Assembly (NCBI GenBank): GCA_049587755.1 | Contig: JBAVEN010000094.1 | Location: 1-64,000 of the forward strand | Direction: 5' to 3' | Origin: Bog-375 sp049587755 | GTDB taxonomy: Bacteria; Acidobacteriota; Terriglobia; Bryobacterales; Bryobacteraceae | Length of the DNA stretch: 64,000 bases | Part shown: piece by piece, positions 8,578-17,521 of the stretch | Layout: each line of letters starts with the position of its first letter | Position numbering within the stretch: the stretch's first letter is position 1 | Notes under the pieces: generated by a model | What the model saw: only the letters and a program-made list of their open reading frames with translations | Told to the model about the DNA's origin: nothing | The model's database searches: none | Translations under genes and position numbers: made by a program

Positions 8578-9390
8578 ATGCGGTTTTTCGGTCTTGTGGC
8601 CTTGGTGGCGGCGCTGGCCGCTCCCCTGGCGGCCCAGCAAAGGTGGCGCCTCATCTGGCATGACGAGTTTGACGGCCCGGCCGGTGCGCCACCGGACCCG
8701 ACCTTTTGGATCCCCGAATCGGGCGCGCACCGCTGGGGCAACCACGAGATGGAACAGTATACAAAGCTGCCCGAAAATGCCTCCCTCGATGGCGACGGCC
8801 ACCTGGTCATCATGGCCCTCGCCAAGCCGAACGGTGTCTACACCTCCGCGCGCCTCAAGACGCAGGGCCTGTTCAGCGCGATGTACGGCAAAATTGAAGC
8901 CCGCATGCAGATTCCCTACGGCCAGGGAATGTGGCCCGCCTTCTGGATGATGGGCGCCGATTTCGTCGAAAAAGGCTGGCCCGCCTGCGGCGAGATCGAC
9001 ATCATGGAAAACATCGGCAGGGAGCCGTTCAGCATCCACGGCACGATCCATGGGCCCGGCTACTCCGGCAAGGGCGGCATCGGCGGCACGGCAACGCTGA
9101 CCACCGGTCACAAGGTCGCCGATGATTTCCATGTCTTCGCCATCATTTGGGGGCCGGACAGCATTCAGTTCCTGCTGGATGGCGAACCGTACTTCCATGT
9201 CGCGCCGTCCCGCCTGCCGGCCGGCACTCACTGGGTCTACGATCATCCCTTCTTCCTGTTGCTCAATCTCGCCGTCGGCGGCGACTGGCCCGGTCCGCCG
9301 GACGAAACCACCGAGTTTCCGCAACGCCTGGTGGTCGACTACGTCCGCGTTTACGCCGACGCCGACCACCTGTTGCGTCGCACGCAGTAA
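8578..9390 (+). CDS. Secreted glycoside hydrolase family 16 (beta-glucanase/laminarinase-like)
   Basis: Predicted 270-aa exported endo-beta-glucanase. The signal peptide is residues 1-20 (ends LAAQ). The GH16 catalytic motif EIDIMEN gives nucleophile Glu139, assisting Asp141 and acid/base Glu144. Other family blocks are WHDEFDG, ARLKTQG, YGKIEARMQIP and VDYVRVY near the end. The length is that of a single GH16 domain with no carbohydrate-binding module. The likely substrate is beta-1,3 or mixed-linkage glucan. It is divergent from the ABM gene and convergent with the flippase-like gene. Confidence 0.93.
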   Translation: MRFFGLVALVAALAAPLAAQQRWRLIWHDEFDGPAGAPPDPTFWIPESGAHRWGNHEMEQYTKLPENASLDGDGHLVIMALAKPNGVYTSARLKTQGLFSAMYGKIEARMQIPYGQGMWPAFWMMGADFVEKGWPACGEIDIMENIGREPFSIHGTIHGPGYSGKGGIGGTATLTTGHKVADDFHVFAIIWGPDSIQFLLDGEPYFHVAPSRLPAGTHWVYDHPFFLLLNLAVGGDWPGPPDETTEFPQRLVVDYVRVYADADHLLRRTQ

Positions 9391-9404
9391 GCACGCGCGT
9401 CGAA

Positions 9405-9423
9405 GCCGGAAACGGAATCCGGC
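9405..9423. terminator. Possible hairpin terminator between convergent genes
   Basis: GCCGGA and TCCGGC pair around a 7-nt loop in the 50-bp gap between the GH16 gene and the convergent flippase-like gene. There is no T-run, so its role as a terminator is only inferred from position. Confidence 0.3.
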
Positions 9424-9440
9424 ATAAGGCCGGCTCTCAT

Positions 9441-10466
9441 TCAGGAGCCCTTTTCGCGGCGCGCAGCCCGGGCGGTGTGCGCGGCGCGGATCCGCAATTC
9501 GCCGAGGTTGACGCGGGCCAGCGCCGTCGCTATCGCGCCGCCCACCAGCAGGGGCACCGTGAGCGAAAAGAACATGATGAACGAAAATGTTTTGGCGTCG
9601 TTCTTTTCCACGTCGAACAGGCCCAGCGCCACCACGCACGCCACCTGGAACAGTCCCAGGTTGCCCGGGGCGTTGGGCACCACCGTTCCCAGCCGCACCA
9701 CGGCAAGCACGCCGCCGGCCGCCCAGAAGGAAAGGTCGAGTCCGTAGGCTTTCATCAGCGCCCACACCGTGGCCATTTGCAGAAACAGGTACAGCAGGCT
9801 GACCAGCGCCGTTTTGCTGAGCGTGGACGCGTTCCCCATCAGGTGCAGCCCCTCCACTACGTGGCGCAGGATGGAGGACCCGCGCCGCTGGCCGATTGCG
9901 GCGTGGACCTCCTGCTTGTGCCACACCACCCAGGCCAACAGGCCGGCGCCGATCAGCAACAGCGCCGCCACCGCCCGCACCAGGAGGGTGAGGTCGTGTG
10001 GCATTTCTCTGACGAAACCGGCGGTCACCGCGAAAGCAGCGACCATCCAAAGCCCGTCGATCAGCCTCTCCACGACGGCCGAAGAGAGGCTCAGCGAAAT
10101 GCGGAAATTGTTCCAGTGGGCCAGCAGGTAGCAGCGAATCACTTCTCCGGTGCGCAGCGGTAGCAGTTCATTAGCGAACAGGCCGATGTAGACCGCTTGC
10201 ACGGTGCGCCACAAGCGCAGCCGCACCACTGGAGCCAACAGCGTGTTCCAGCGCCAGCCGTGGCAGATGTAAACCGAAAGGTCGAAAGCCACCGCCAGCA
10301 CCACCCAGCGGAAATCCAGTGTGGCTATGGCGGTGACTAGATCGCGCAACGGGTAGCCGTGCAGCACCCAAACCAGGCAGGCCGCGGAAAAGCAATACAG
10401 AGTCGCCTGCGGCAGCCAGGCGGGAATCGGGCGCCGGTGCAAAGGGGTTGCGGCTGAAGAAGCCAT
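9441..10466 (-). CDS. Flippase-like integral membrane protein (LPG-synthase TM / UPF0104 family)
   Basis: Predicted 341-aa inner-membrane protein with about eight hydrophobic segments. Family blocks include GWRWNTLLAP, GLFANELLPLRTGEVIRCYLL and GTVVPNAPGNLGLFQ, the hallmarks of the lysylphosphatidylglycerol synthase transmembrane/flippase-like domain. No C-terminal aminoacyl-transferase domain is present, so it is not a complete MprF; a lipid-transport or membrane-glycolipid role is inferred. The ATG start is at 10466. Confidence 0.87.
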   Translation of the reverse strand: MASSAATPLHRRPIPAWLPQATLYCFSAACLVWVLHGYPLRDLVTAIATLDFRWVVLAVAFDLSVYICHGWRWNTLLAPVVRLRLWRTVQAVYIGLFANELLPLRTGEVIRCYLLAHWNNFRISLSLSSAVVERLIDGLWMVAAFAVTAGFVREMPHDLTLLVRAVAALLLIGAGLLAWVVWHKQEVHAAIGQRRGSSILRHVVEGLHLMGNASTLSKTALVSLLYLFLQMATVWALMKAYGLDLSFWAAGGVLAVVRLGTVVPNAPGNLGLFQVACVVALGLFDVEKNDAKTFSFIMFFSLTVPLLVGGAIATALARVNLGELRIRAAHTARAARREKGS

Positions 10467-10579
10467 AGTCGGTCAGCGCGGCGGGTGAGCGGCTGGGCCT
10501 GGCGAAACTTGCTTCCCGGCGGATGCCGGCTTTCGGGGCCTCACGCATCCATCATAACGTGGCAGAATGGGAGGCTGAG

Positions 10580-11185
10580 ATGAAAACCCGCTTACCTATT
10601 CTGGCAGTCGCGGCGGCTGCTTGCCTGGTGGCGCAAACGCAGGCGCCCGGCCCACCCAAGCAGGACCAGGAACACGCGCGCGCCGCAGCGCCGCCGGTCC
10701 AATACGTGCTCACCGGGGCCACCGCCTTTCACGGCGTCCTGATCGACGCCGGCTGCCGCGACTTTTCCCGTTTCAACCTGCGCCTTTCTCCGCAAGCTCT
10801 TCCCGCGCCAGCGAACGATACGAACGCCAAGGCGGCCAGCAACGGCACAACGGCCTCGGGGATTACGGTGGATGCGCACACGCTGGATGCGGAGCGGGCG
10901 GACGTGATGCCGCACCAGATCGCCGACCTGGTGAGCCGGCAGTCCGATCCCACTTGCGCCATTAAGGGCAACACTCACGCCTACGCGTTGCTGCTGGCCG
11001 ACGGGCGCGTAGCGGATCTCGACGAGGGTGGCAACACTTTCGCCGATGCCGCGGTCAAAGCCGACGAACGGGGCCGCGCCATGCTGGCCGGCCAGGGCCC
11101 CGGTTTCAAGCCGATAGCCATCGTGACCGGCCACGTGCAGGGCTCCCGGATTGTAGCCAGCGCAGTGAAGATTATCCCCCGATAA
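10580..11185 (+). CDS. Secreted hypothetical protein
   Basis: Predicted 201-aa exported protein. The signal peptide is MKTRLPILAVAAAACLVAQTQA. A Pro/Ala-rich linker follows, then a region with TGATAFHGVLIDAGCRDFS and a second Cys near residue 130 (DPTCAIKG), which may form a disulfide. The end (GHVQGSRIVASAVKI) resembles the close of an OB- or beta-barrel-like domain, but I cannot name a family. ATG 10580 is chosen over an upstream in-frame ATG at 10523 because it begins the signal peptide and has GGGAGG about 5 nt before it. Confidence 0.65.
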   Translation: MKTRLPILAVAAAACLVAQTQAPGPPKQDQEHARAAAPPVQYVLTGATAFHGVLIDAGCRDFSRFNLRLSPQALPAPANDTNAKAASNGTTASGITVDAHTLDAERADVMPHQIADLVSRQSDPTCAIKGNTHAYALLLADGRVADLDEGGNTFADAAVKADERGRAMLAGQGPGFKPIAIVTGHVQGSRIVASAVKIIPR

Positions 11186-11386
11186 TACCCATCGATTGCC
11201 GGCAGGTGGCAAGCGTCACTGGCGTACGTAACCTCCATTGGTTCGTTTGCGTGGCAGGAATGCCGCCGGCGGGCGGTACTGTCCAATGTTAGGACACAAT
11301 TCGCAGGGCCAAAAGACGGCGGTTTGGTTTATACTAAATCGGACCTGTAAGTCTAAGATGAAACTTCCGGGTCAAGGAGAAGCTGT

Positions 11387-12211
11387 ATGACTAAGAGGCT
11401 TTTCACACTCGTATTGCTGGCATTTTGCCCCCTGCTTGTATCTCAGCAGTTGCTTAACAATGACTCCGTCGTCAAGCTTGTGAAAGCTGGCCTGTCGGAC
11501 GACCTGATTGTCACCACCATCAACACGCAACCGGGTAGCTATGACACCTCCACTGATGGCCTGATAGCCTTGAAAGGCGCAGGTGTCAGCGATAAAGTGG
11601 TTGCCGCGATTGTGGCCAAGGCCGCCGGTACCGCGTCGGCTTCAGCGGCCCTAGCGACTCCAACTCCAGGTGTACAGGACCCGGAGGACCCGATGGCGCC
11701 GCATGATCCCGGCGTTTACCTCATGACCACGACGCGCGAAGGCAAGCGGAAGATGATATTCATTGACCGGGTGGGCGCAGGGCGCGAGAAAACGCACCGG
11801 GGTTTTGCCAAGGCCTCGATGAAGGCGGAAATACCTGGCCCCCGCGCGTCCGTGCGCACCCAGGATGCGAACCCTGTCTTTTATATGTACTTCCCACCAA
11901 CTAGCAACATCGGCGATGAACGTTCGATTTCCAGCCCTACGCAATTCTCCTTGCTTTCCCTGGAGGATAAGAAGGATCACCGGGAAACTGCCGTTGCCAA
12001 AGTGGCATTGTTTGGAAGCATTAGCTACGGCAATGACGCAAAGAAAACATCCCTGTTCAACGCCGAAAGGATACGTTCTTACGCGTACAAGGTTTCTCCG
12101 TCTGCGAGTTTGAAGTCCGGCGAATATGCGTTCATTGCTACCACAACGATGGCTGGCTCCGCACAAGGCGCCACGGTGGTTATCTACGATTTTGGAGTTG
12201 ATGGCAGGTAG
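11387..12211 (+). CDS. Secreted hypothetical protein with N-terminal SVVKLVKAGLSDD-type motif
   Basis: Predicted 274-aa exported protein. After a signal peptide (about 20 residues) comes a short helical module, NNDSVVKLVKAGLSDDLIV ... LIALKGAGVSDKVVAAIV (residues about 24-70), which I recall as a common prefix in secreted proteins of Acidobacteria and Bacteroidota. A Pro/Ala-rich linker leads to a beta-rich C-terminal domain with no name I know. A good ribosome-binding site (AAGGAGAAGCTGT before ATG) and a TATACT box at 11330-11335 support the start and a nearby promoter. Confidence 0.65.
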   Translation: MTKRLFTLVLLAFCPLLVSQQLLNNDSVVKLVKAGLSDDLIVTTINTQPGSYDTSTDGLIALKGAGVSDKVVAAIVAKAAGTASASAALATPTPGVQDPEDPMAPHDPGVYLMTTTREGKRKMIFIDRVGAGREKTHRGFAKASMKAEIPGPRASVRTQDANPVFYMYFPPTSNIGDERSISSPTQFSLLSLEDKKDHRETAVAKVALFGSISYGNDAKKTSLFNAERIRSYAYKVSPSASLKSGEYAFIATTTMAGSAQGATVVIYDFGVDGR

Positions 12212-12352
12212 CCAACGCTCCAGGATTCTGGCAGTCCCGCCCATCACTCCCGCATGGCTGTCATGGAGTCACCGGGGATGGCCGTCAGCTAATCCAAGCT
12301 AGCTTGCCGCCAGGCGTTGATGTCTTGCGCCGCCCGATGGGAGGATTAGTCC

Positions 12353-12709
12353 ATGGACAAGCTTGAAGAGATCGCGGCGAAGCGCAAGCGCGCGCACGCC
12401 AGGCTCGTTGCCTTGAAATCCAACGTGTACCGCGGTTTTCTCGAAATGGAGCGGGCAGCCTATGCCGATGGCGCTCCGCCCAAACAGCACAAAGAGCTGA
12501 TCGCGGTCGGCATCTCGGTCGCGAAGGATTGCGAATCCTGCATGCAGTGGCACATCGAACAAGCGGCTGCGGCTGGGGCAACCTTTGAGGAAGTATTCGA
12601 GGCCGTCGAAGTTGCGATAGAGATGGGAGGCGGCCGTACCACTGTGTCCGCCCGTTTTGCGCTTGAGGTCATGGACGCTCTGAAACTGGCTCCGAAAGCA
12701 AGCCGGTGA
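12353..12709 (+). CDS. Carboxymuconolactone decarboxylase family (AhpD-like) protein
   Basis: Predicted 118-aa cytoplasmic all-helical protein. The AhpD-type redox motif is C60-E-S-C63 with His67 (CESCMQWH). The surrounding pattern (PKQHKELIAVGISVAKDC and EEVFEAVEVAIEMGGG) is typical of the family, whose members act as alkylhydroperoxidases. The partner reductase is not encoded nearby. GGAGG lies 8 nt before the ATG. Confidence 0.88.
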   Translation: MDKLEEIAAKRKRAHARLVALKSNVYRGFLEMERAAYADGAPPKQHKELIAVGISVAKDCESCMQWHIEQAAAAGATFEEVFEAVEVAIEMGGGRTTVSARFALEVMDALKLAPKASR

Positions 12710-12808
12710 TTGAAAACAATGCGCCCGCACCGGCGTGCACCTCACTGCGGGCGAGTCCCGGCCCCGCACCCTCAGCTCTTGGATCGCGCTAGACTTTGAA
12801 ATGCCCCG

Positions 12809-13690
12809 ATGCCTGCGCGCGCCGACCCTCTCCGAATCGCTCTGCAACTCCTGCTCTATATCGCGCTGTATTATCTGGCGGTGCTTTCGCTGGCGACGGT
12901 GGCCGGATGGCTGGGCCTCTACCTGGTGGGCGTGACCGCAGCGATGCTGCTCGCCGCAGTTTTGGCCAATTGGATTTCACTGCGCATCCACCATGGTCTC
13001 CGCCTTTGGGACGCCGGGCTGTGGTGGCGCCGCGCCTCGGCCGTCAATCTGGGCTTGGGCCTGGCCGGCGGCGTCGCCGCCGCGTGCCTGGTGCTGGTCC
13101 CGCCACTCATCGTCGGGGCGGCGCGGATCGAATCCACCGCGGCCGAGCCCGGTTCCTGGAGCAGCGTGGTGTTCCTGGCCATCGTGCTGGCCATGGGCGC
13201 AACCGGTGAAGAGCTTTTCTTTCGCGGCTACGGTTTTCAAGTGCTGCTCAACGCGGCCGGGCCTTTCGCCACCATTCTTCCCGTCGGCGTAGTCTTCGCC
13301 CTCCTCCACAGCAATAATCCGCATGCTACCTGGTTCGCCATCGCCAACACCGCCGGTTTTGGCATCCTGTTCGGCTACGCGTATTGGCGCAGCCTCGACC
13401 TCTGGCTGCCCATCGGCCTCCACTTCGGATGGAACCTCACACTACCGCTGTTCGGAGTAAATCTCAGCGGGCTTACAATGAGGGTGACGGGCTACGCCAT
13501 GACGTGGTCGGCGGGGAAGCTATGGAGCGGCGGCAATTACGGCCCGGAAGCCAGCGTGCTTACCTCCGCCGCTGTGGTGGCATTGTGGGTGTATCTTTGG
13601 AAAGCTCCCGTGCGCCGGCAAATCTCGCCGCTGGTCGGCCCGCCGGCGGAAGATATTCTATGCGAACCATCGCGGCCCTTAGCATCCTGA
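12809..13690 (+). CDS. CPBP-family intramembrane glutamic endopeptidase (Abi/CAAX-like)
   Basis: Predicted 293-aa membrane protein with about seven or eight transmembrane segments. The catalytic signature is complete: Glu134-Glu135 with Arg139 in GEELFFRG, His167 in ALLHSNNPH, and His205/Asn209 in GLHFGWN. Relatives process membrane-anchored peptides or are bacteriocin-immunity proteins; the substrate here is unknown. Its 3' end overlaps the next gene by 31 bp, so the two are co-transcribed. Confidence 0.9.
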   Translation: MPARADPLRIALQLLLYIALYYLAVLSLATVAGWLGLYLVGVTAAMLLAAVLANWISLRIHHGLRLWDAGLWWRRASAVNLGLGLAGGVAAACLVLVPPLIVGAARIESTAAEPGSWSSVVFLAIVLAMGATGEELFFRGYGFQVLLNAAGPFATILPVGVVFALLHSNNPHATWFAIANTAGFGILFGYAYWRSLDLWLPIGLHFGWNLTLPLFGVNLSGLTMRVTGYAMTWSAGKLWSGGNYGPEASVLTSAAVVALWVYLWKAPVRRQISPLVGPPAEDILCEPSRPLAS

Positions 13691-14451
13691 CGCTGGCTCC
13701 CGCGCTGGGAGCCGCCGACAAGCTCACCTGGCAGGACCGCGTCGAAATCGATCGCGGGCTCGACTTCGAGTACGCCAAGGTCAAGGTGCTGCTGCCGCGT
13801 TCCCGCAAGCCGCTCGAGTTTAACGCCGATGGCACCTGGGACAAGGCCGCCTGGGCGGCCATCGCCAAGCAGGAGGGCCCGGCCGCGCGCCAAGGCGACT
13901 CGGTGCAGATCACCAAGGTCATCATCGAACCCGACCGTCTGGTGTTCGACATCAATGGCGGCTACAATGGCGGCCGCCACTGGTACAGCAACGGGCAGAT
14001 CGGCGGCGGCCCCTCCAGCAATCCCACCATGACCCCCATCGCCCAAGGCGATTCCGACGCCAAGAGCGGCACCTCCCTGGTGCTGGTCTTTCACAAACCG
14101 CTGGAGCCGATCAAGGCGTCCGAGGTGAAGAAGATGCTTGCGCCGGTGCTCGACTTCGACAAGCACAGCGCCACCGAAATCTACGCCGAAACCCTCGCGC
14201 CCGCCGTGCAAGCTGCCGTCCGGACAAAACGCGCGCTGGTCGGCATGACCCGCGACCAGGTGTTGATGGCGCTCGGCCACCCCGTCCACAAGTGGCGCGA
14301 AACCAACGATGGCGTGGAAACGGAAGATTGGGTCTACGGCCTTCCGCCCGGAAAAATCACCTTCGTCACTTTTCAGGGTGACAAGGCGGTCAAGGTGAAG
14401 GAAGAGTACGCCGGCCTGGGTACCATCGCCCCCGATCCCCCGCGGCAGTAA
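13660..14451 (+). CDS. Secreted protein with BamE/SmpA-like C-terminal domain
   Basis: Predicted 263-aa exported protein. The signal peptide is MRTIAALSILTLAPALGAA. The middle is unassigned. The C-terminal 60 residues (GMTRDQVLMALGHPVHKW ... DWVYGLPPGKITFVTFQGDKAV) have the shape of a BamE/SmpA-OmlA-like domain. ATG 13660 lies inside the end of the CPBP gene, with GGAAGA about 7 nt upstream. A longer open frame begins at 13384 but lacks a signal peptide at its start. Confidence 0.68.
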   Translation: MRTIAALSILTLAPALGAADKLTWQDRVEIDRGLDFEYAKVKVLLPRSRKPLEFNADGTWDKAAWAAIAKQEGPAARQGDSVQITKVIIEPDRLVFDINGGYNGGRHWYSNGQIGGGPSSNPTMTPIAQGDSDAKSGTSLVLVFHKPLEPIKASEVKKMLAPVLDFDKHSATEIYAETLAPAVQAAVRTKRALVGMTRDQVLMALGHPVHKWRETNDGVETEDWVYGLPPGKITFVTFQGDKAVKVKEEYAGLGTIAPDPPRQ

Positions 14452-14863
14452 GGCCGGCGGACGCAAGCGGCTCACCCCCGCTGCCCGCAACTCAGTCCCG
14501 CGAAGCCTTGGCATCCGTCGACTTATCCCGGCAAAGTCAGGCCTTTTCGCGCGTCATCTGCGTGACTCGCCAGCGGCGATCTCAGCCCCCGCTTATCTTA
14601 AAACAAACCAGCGCCAGTTTCCGCTCAGTAATTCTCCGTGGACTACTGGGGCTGTTTTGCGCAACCTGGTGTGTAATCTCCCGCGTGAAAATGAGACGAT
14701 CACCGCATCCGGCGACCCACCGCCCGCCCCGCCCCGGTGACTCGTCCCATTCCGTCTAGGACGTTTGGCGCCCGCGCGCCACTGCGTTTCCAAGCGGGCC
14801 GCTAAGACGAGTTCGCTCTCTTCGCTCGCCGCCCTGGCGCGATGAGAAGAACGAGAGAGCGAC
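14452..14863. other. Intergenic stretch, 412 bp, no gene recognised
   Basis: Separates the BamE-like gene from the large secreted protease. I see no coding region with family features, no tRNA and no clear hairpin. It presumably carries the protease promoter. Confidence 0.5.
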
Positions 14864-17473
14864 ATGAGACCGACCCACATTCTGCTGCAATCCGTTCTGT
14901 TGTCAGCCCTGTTCGCCGGAGCCGCCGCCGGCCAGGCACTGAACCGTTTGGGACCGCTGGAGCGGCAGGCGCGCGCCGGGATCGTACAAACGCCCCGGGC
15001 GATGCCGCCGAGCTTCAGGCTCGGAGTTTCCTCGCCGGTCCCCTACCGGCTCGGCGCCGTTCGGCAGGCGGAGCTGGACGCGGTGGTACGCCAGCCGCAA
15101 CTGCCGCTGGTGGGAATTGAGCGGTCGCTCGATGGCGCGCCGCAATCGAGCGGGGGATGGCTGGCGCTGGACGATGGCAGGGCCGTATGGAGAATGGCGA
15201 TTCAGTCCGATGGCGCCTCAGGCGTGCGGGTTCATTTTCACGATTTCGCGTTGGCCGGCGGCGCCGTCTGGGTGTATAGCGAGGATCGCAGCCAGGTCTT
15301 CGGACCCTACACCGGCTCTGGGATAGATGATAGCGGCGACTTTTGGAGCCACACCGTATTCGCCGATACCGTAGTCATCGAATACCAGGCGGACCGGCAG
15401 GTGGAGGCTCTCCCGTTCTCGATCCCCGGGATTGCACACCTGATGGCTTCGCAGCAGGCCATGGCGGCCGGCACTTGCGAGCTCGATGTCACCTGTTACT
15501 CACCCTGGGGCGCGATCTCGAGCGGCGTGGGGATGTATCTCTTTCAGTCCGGCGGCGCCATGTATCAGTGTTCCGGGGCTTTGGTCAACGACAGCAACCG
15601 GGACTCCAAGCCATACTTCCTCACCGCCAATCACTGCATCTCGACCGCTGCCATGGCGCAGACCGTCGAGGTGTTCTGGAAGTACCAGACGGCGACCTGC
15701 AACGGAACGCCGCCCAGTTTATCCAGCCTGCCGACCACTCTCGGCGCGACCTACCTGGCCAGCGCCCCCATCCCGAGCGGCGACTTCAGCCTGATTCTAC
15801 TTTCCCAGTTACCCAACATCAACCTGACGTTCTACGGCTGGAATGCAAGCGCCACCGCGATGGCGATGGGTGGCTCGGTTGTCGGCGTGCACCATCCGGA
15901 GGAAGACTACACGCGGATTATGTTTGGGTCGCGCAATCCCGATGCCAGCGTGCAGGTTGGCACCGACCTCGCGCCAGCCAGCATGTTCTACCAGATCCAG
16001 GCTACCTCGGGCCGCATCGAGCCAGGCTCTTCGGGCTCGCCCCTGTTCATGCTGGATGAATCCATTGTCGGAACCCTGACATATGGCCCCTCAGGAAGCG
16101 CCTGTTCCACCAGCCCGTTCACGGCGGGCTATGGCCGCTTCTCCGCCGCCTACCCGAGCTTGAGCCAGTATCTCTCCCCCGCGCCCGCCGTGGCTGTGAC
16201 GCCCGGGCCGGCGTCCATCAAACTGAGTTGGACCATTGGCGCTGCCGCTCCCGCGGCGCAGACCATCCAATTAAGCACAACATCGGCAGCAGCGGTTTCG
16301 CTCACCGCCAAAGCGAACCAATCGTGGATCGGCCTCTCGGCCAGCAGCTTCAGCGCCAGCCAGGCCAAACCCGCCAGCTTGTCGGTGACCTTTGCCACGT
16401 CGTCGTTCACCCTGGTGGGTGCGTACTTAGGCACAATCACCGTAACCGGCACCGGCGTGTCTGTCGCCATCCCGGTCGAAGTGGATGTCGCCGCGGCGCC
16501 CGTCGCAGTGACACCGGCGCCGGCGTCTCTCAAGCTAAGTTGGACCGTCGGCGCGTCCGCGCCGGCGGCGCAGACCATCCAATTAAGCACCACCTCTGCA
16601 GCGGCGGTTTCGCTCACCGCCAAGGCCAACCAATCCTGGATCGGCCTCTCGGCCAGCAGTTTCAGCGCCAGCCAGACCAAACCCGCCAGCTTGTCGGTGA
16701 CCTTCGCCACTTCGTCGTTTACCCTGGCGGGTGCGTACTTAGGCACAATCACCGTAACCGGCCCTGGCGTATCTGTCGCCATCCCGGTGGAAGTGGATGT
16801 CGCCTCGGCGGCCACCTTAGTGACGGGCGGCCAATCGACGCTCATCCCCCTCATTGAGGACGGCGCCGGCGTTGCCACCAGCTTCACTTTGCTGAACCCG
16901 TACCCGTCGCCAACGGTAGCCTCGCTTTCGTTCTTCTCGGGGGCGGGAGCACCGATTTCGATTGCGACCGGGACGGCCGCCGCCTCTTCGTGGCAGAATT
17001 TGACGATTCCCGCGTACGGCGCCGCCACTATTTCCACTACCGGCAGCTCGAGCCCGCAAAAACAAGGCTTCGCTATCATCCAAACCGGCGATGCCACCAA
17101 GCGCGTGCCGGCTATGGCCCAGGTGGGACTGGATCTGGTTTCGCCGTCCGTCTCCCTGACGCCGCCGTTCGTGGTGCCCTTCGACGCCACTTCGACCGCC
17201 ACCACCACCCTCTACGTCTACAATCCAGCGACGACCGGTTCGGTCACCCTCAGCCTCACGATCTATACCGCCGCGGGGACCACGCTCGGCAACGGTCAGA
17301 TCGTCATTCCCGCTCTTCAAGAGGGCACCGTCACCATGTCGAAGAGCCTGGCGGCCTTTGCAGGCCAGAAGGGGACGCTCTCCGTGACCGGCTCGTCCCC
17401 GGTCTGGAGCATGGGTGTCCGCGTGGATGGCGGCGGCCGTATCGATATGGTTCCTCCCGCCATCAATCACTAA
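14864..17473 (+). CDS. Secreted lysyl-endopeptidase-like serine protease with tandem Ig-like repeats
   Basis: Predicted 869-aa exported protein. The signal peptide is about residues 1-24. A propeptide-like region leads to a trypsin-fold domain with His257 (FLTANHCIS), Asp307 (SGDFSLILL) and Ser390 (PGSSGSPLF), as in Achromobacter protease I. Cys pairs near residues 205-211 and 236-258 fit its disulfides. After residue about 443 come two nearly identical 104-residue repeats resembling BACON domains (NQSWIGLSASSFSASQ), then a beta-rich C-terminal domain common in acidobacterial secreted proteins (TLIPLIEDGAGVATSFTLLNP). Lys specificity is a family inference. Confidence 0.85.
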   Translation: MRPTHILLQSVLLSALFAGAAAGQALNRLGPLERQARAGIVQTPRAMPPSFRLGVSSPVPYRLGAVRQAELDAVVRQPQLPLVGIERSLDGAPQSSGGWLALDDGRAVWRMAIQSDGASGVRVHFHDFALAGGAVWVYSEDRSQVFGPYTGSGIDDSGDFWSHTVFADTVVIEYQADRQVEALPFSIPGIAHLMASQQAMAAGTCELDVTCYSPWGAISSGVGMYLFQSGGAMYQCSGALVNDSNRDSKPYFLTANHCISTAAMAQTVEVFWKYQTATCNGTPPSLSSLPTTLGATYLASAPIPSGDFSLILLSQLPNINLTFYGWNASATAMAMGGSVVGVHHPEEDYTRIMFGSRNPDASVQVGTDLAPASMFYQIQATSGRIEPGSSGSPLFMLDESIVGTLTYGPSGSACSTSPFTAGYGRFSAAYPSLSQYLSPAPAVAVTPGPASIKLSWTIGAAAPAAQTIQLSTTSAAAVSLTAKANQSWIGLSASSFSASQAKPASLSVTFATSSFTLVGAYLGTITVTGTGVSVAIPVEVDVAAAPVAVTPAPASLKLSWTVGASAPAAQTIQLSTTSAAAVSLTAKANQSWIGLSASSFSASQTKPASLSVTFATSSFTLAGAYLGTITVTGPGVSVAIPVEVDVASAATLVTGGQSTLIPLIEDGAGVATSFTLLNPYPSPTVASLSFFSGAGAPISIATGTAAASSWQNLTIPAYGAATISTTGSSSPQKQGFAIIQTGDATKRVPAMAQVGLDLVSPSVSLTPPFVVPFDATSTATTTLYVYNPATTGSVTLSLTIYTAAGTTLGNGQIVIPALQEGTVTMSKSLAAFAGQKGTLSVTGSSPVWSMGVRVDGGGRIDMVPPAINH
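16196..16819 (+). repeat. Two 312-bp tandem coding repeats
   Basis: Units 16196-16507 and 16508-16819 repeat in frame with a 104-codon period and very high nucleotide identity, including silent positions. Both begin GTGAC, as does the sequence just after the second unit. They encode BACON-like domains of the secreted protease. Confidence 0.9.
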
Positions 17474-17521
17474 CGCCCGGCGCGCGGCGCGTGGGCTCTG
17501 GCATACTGAAGTTCGGTTTCC

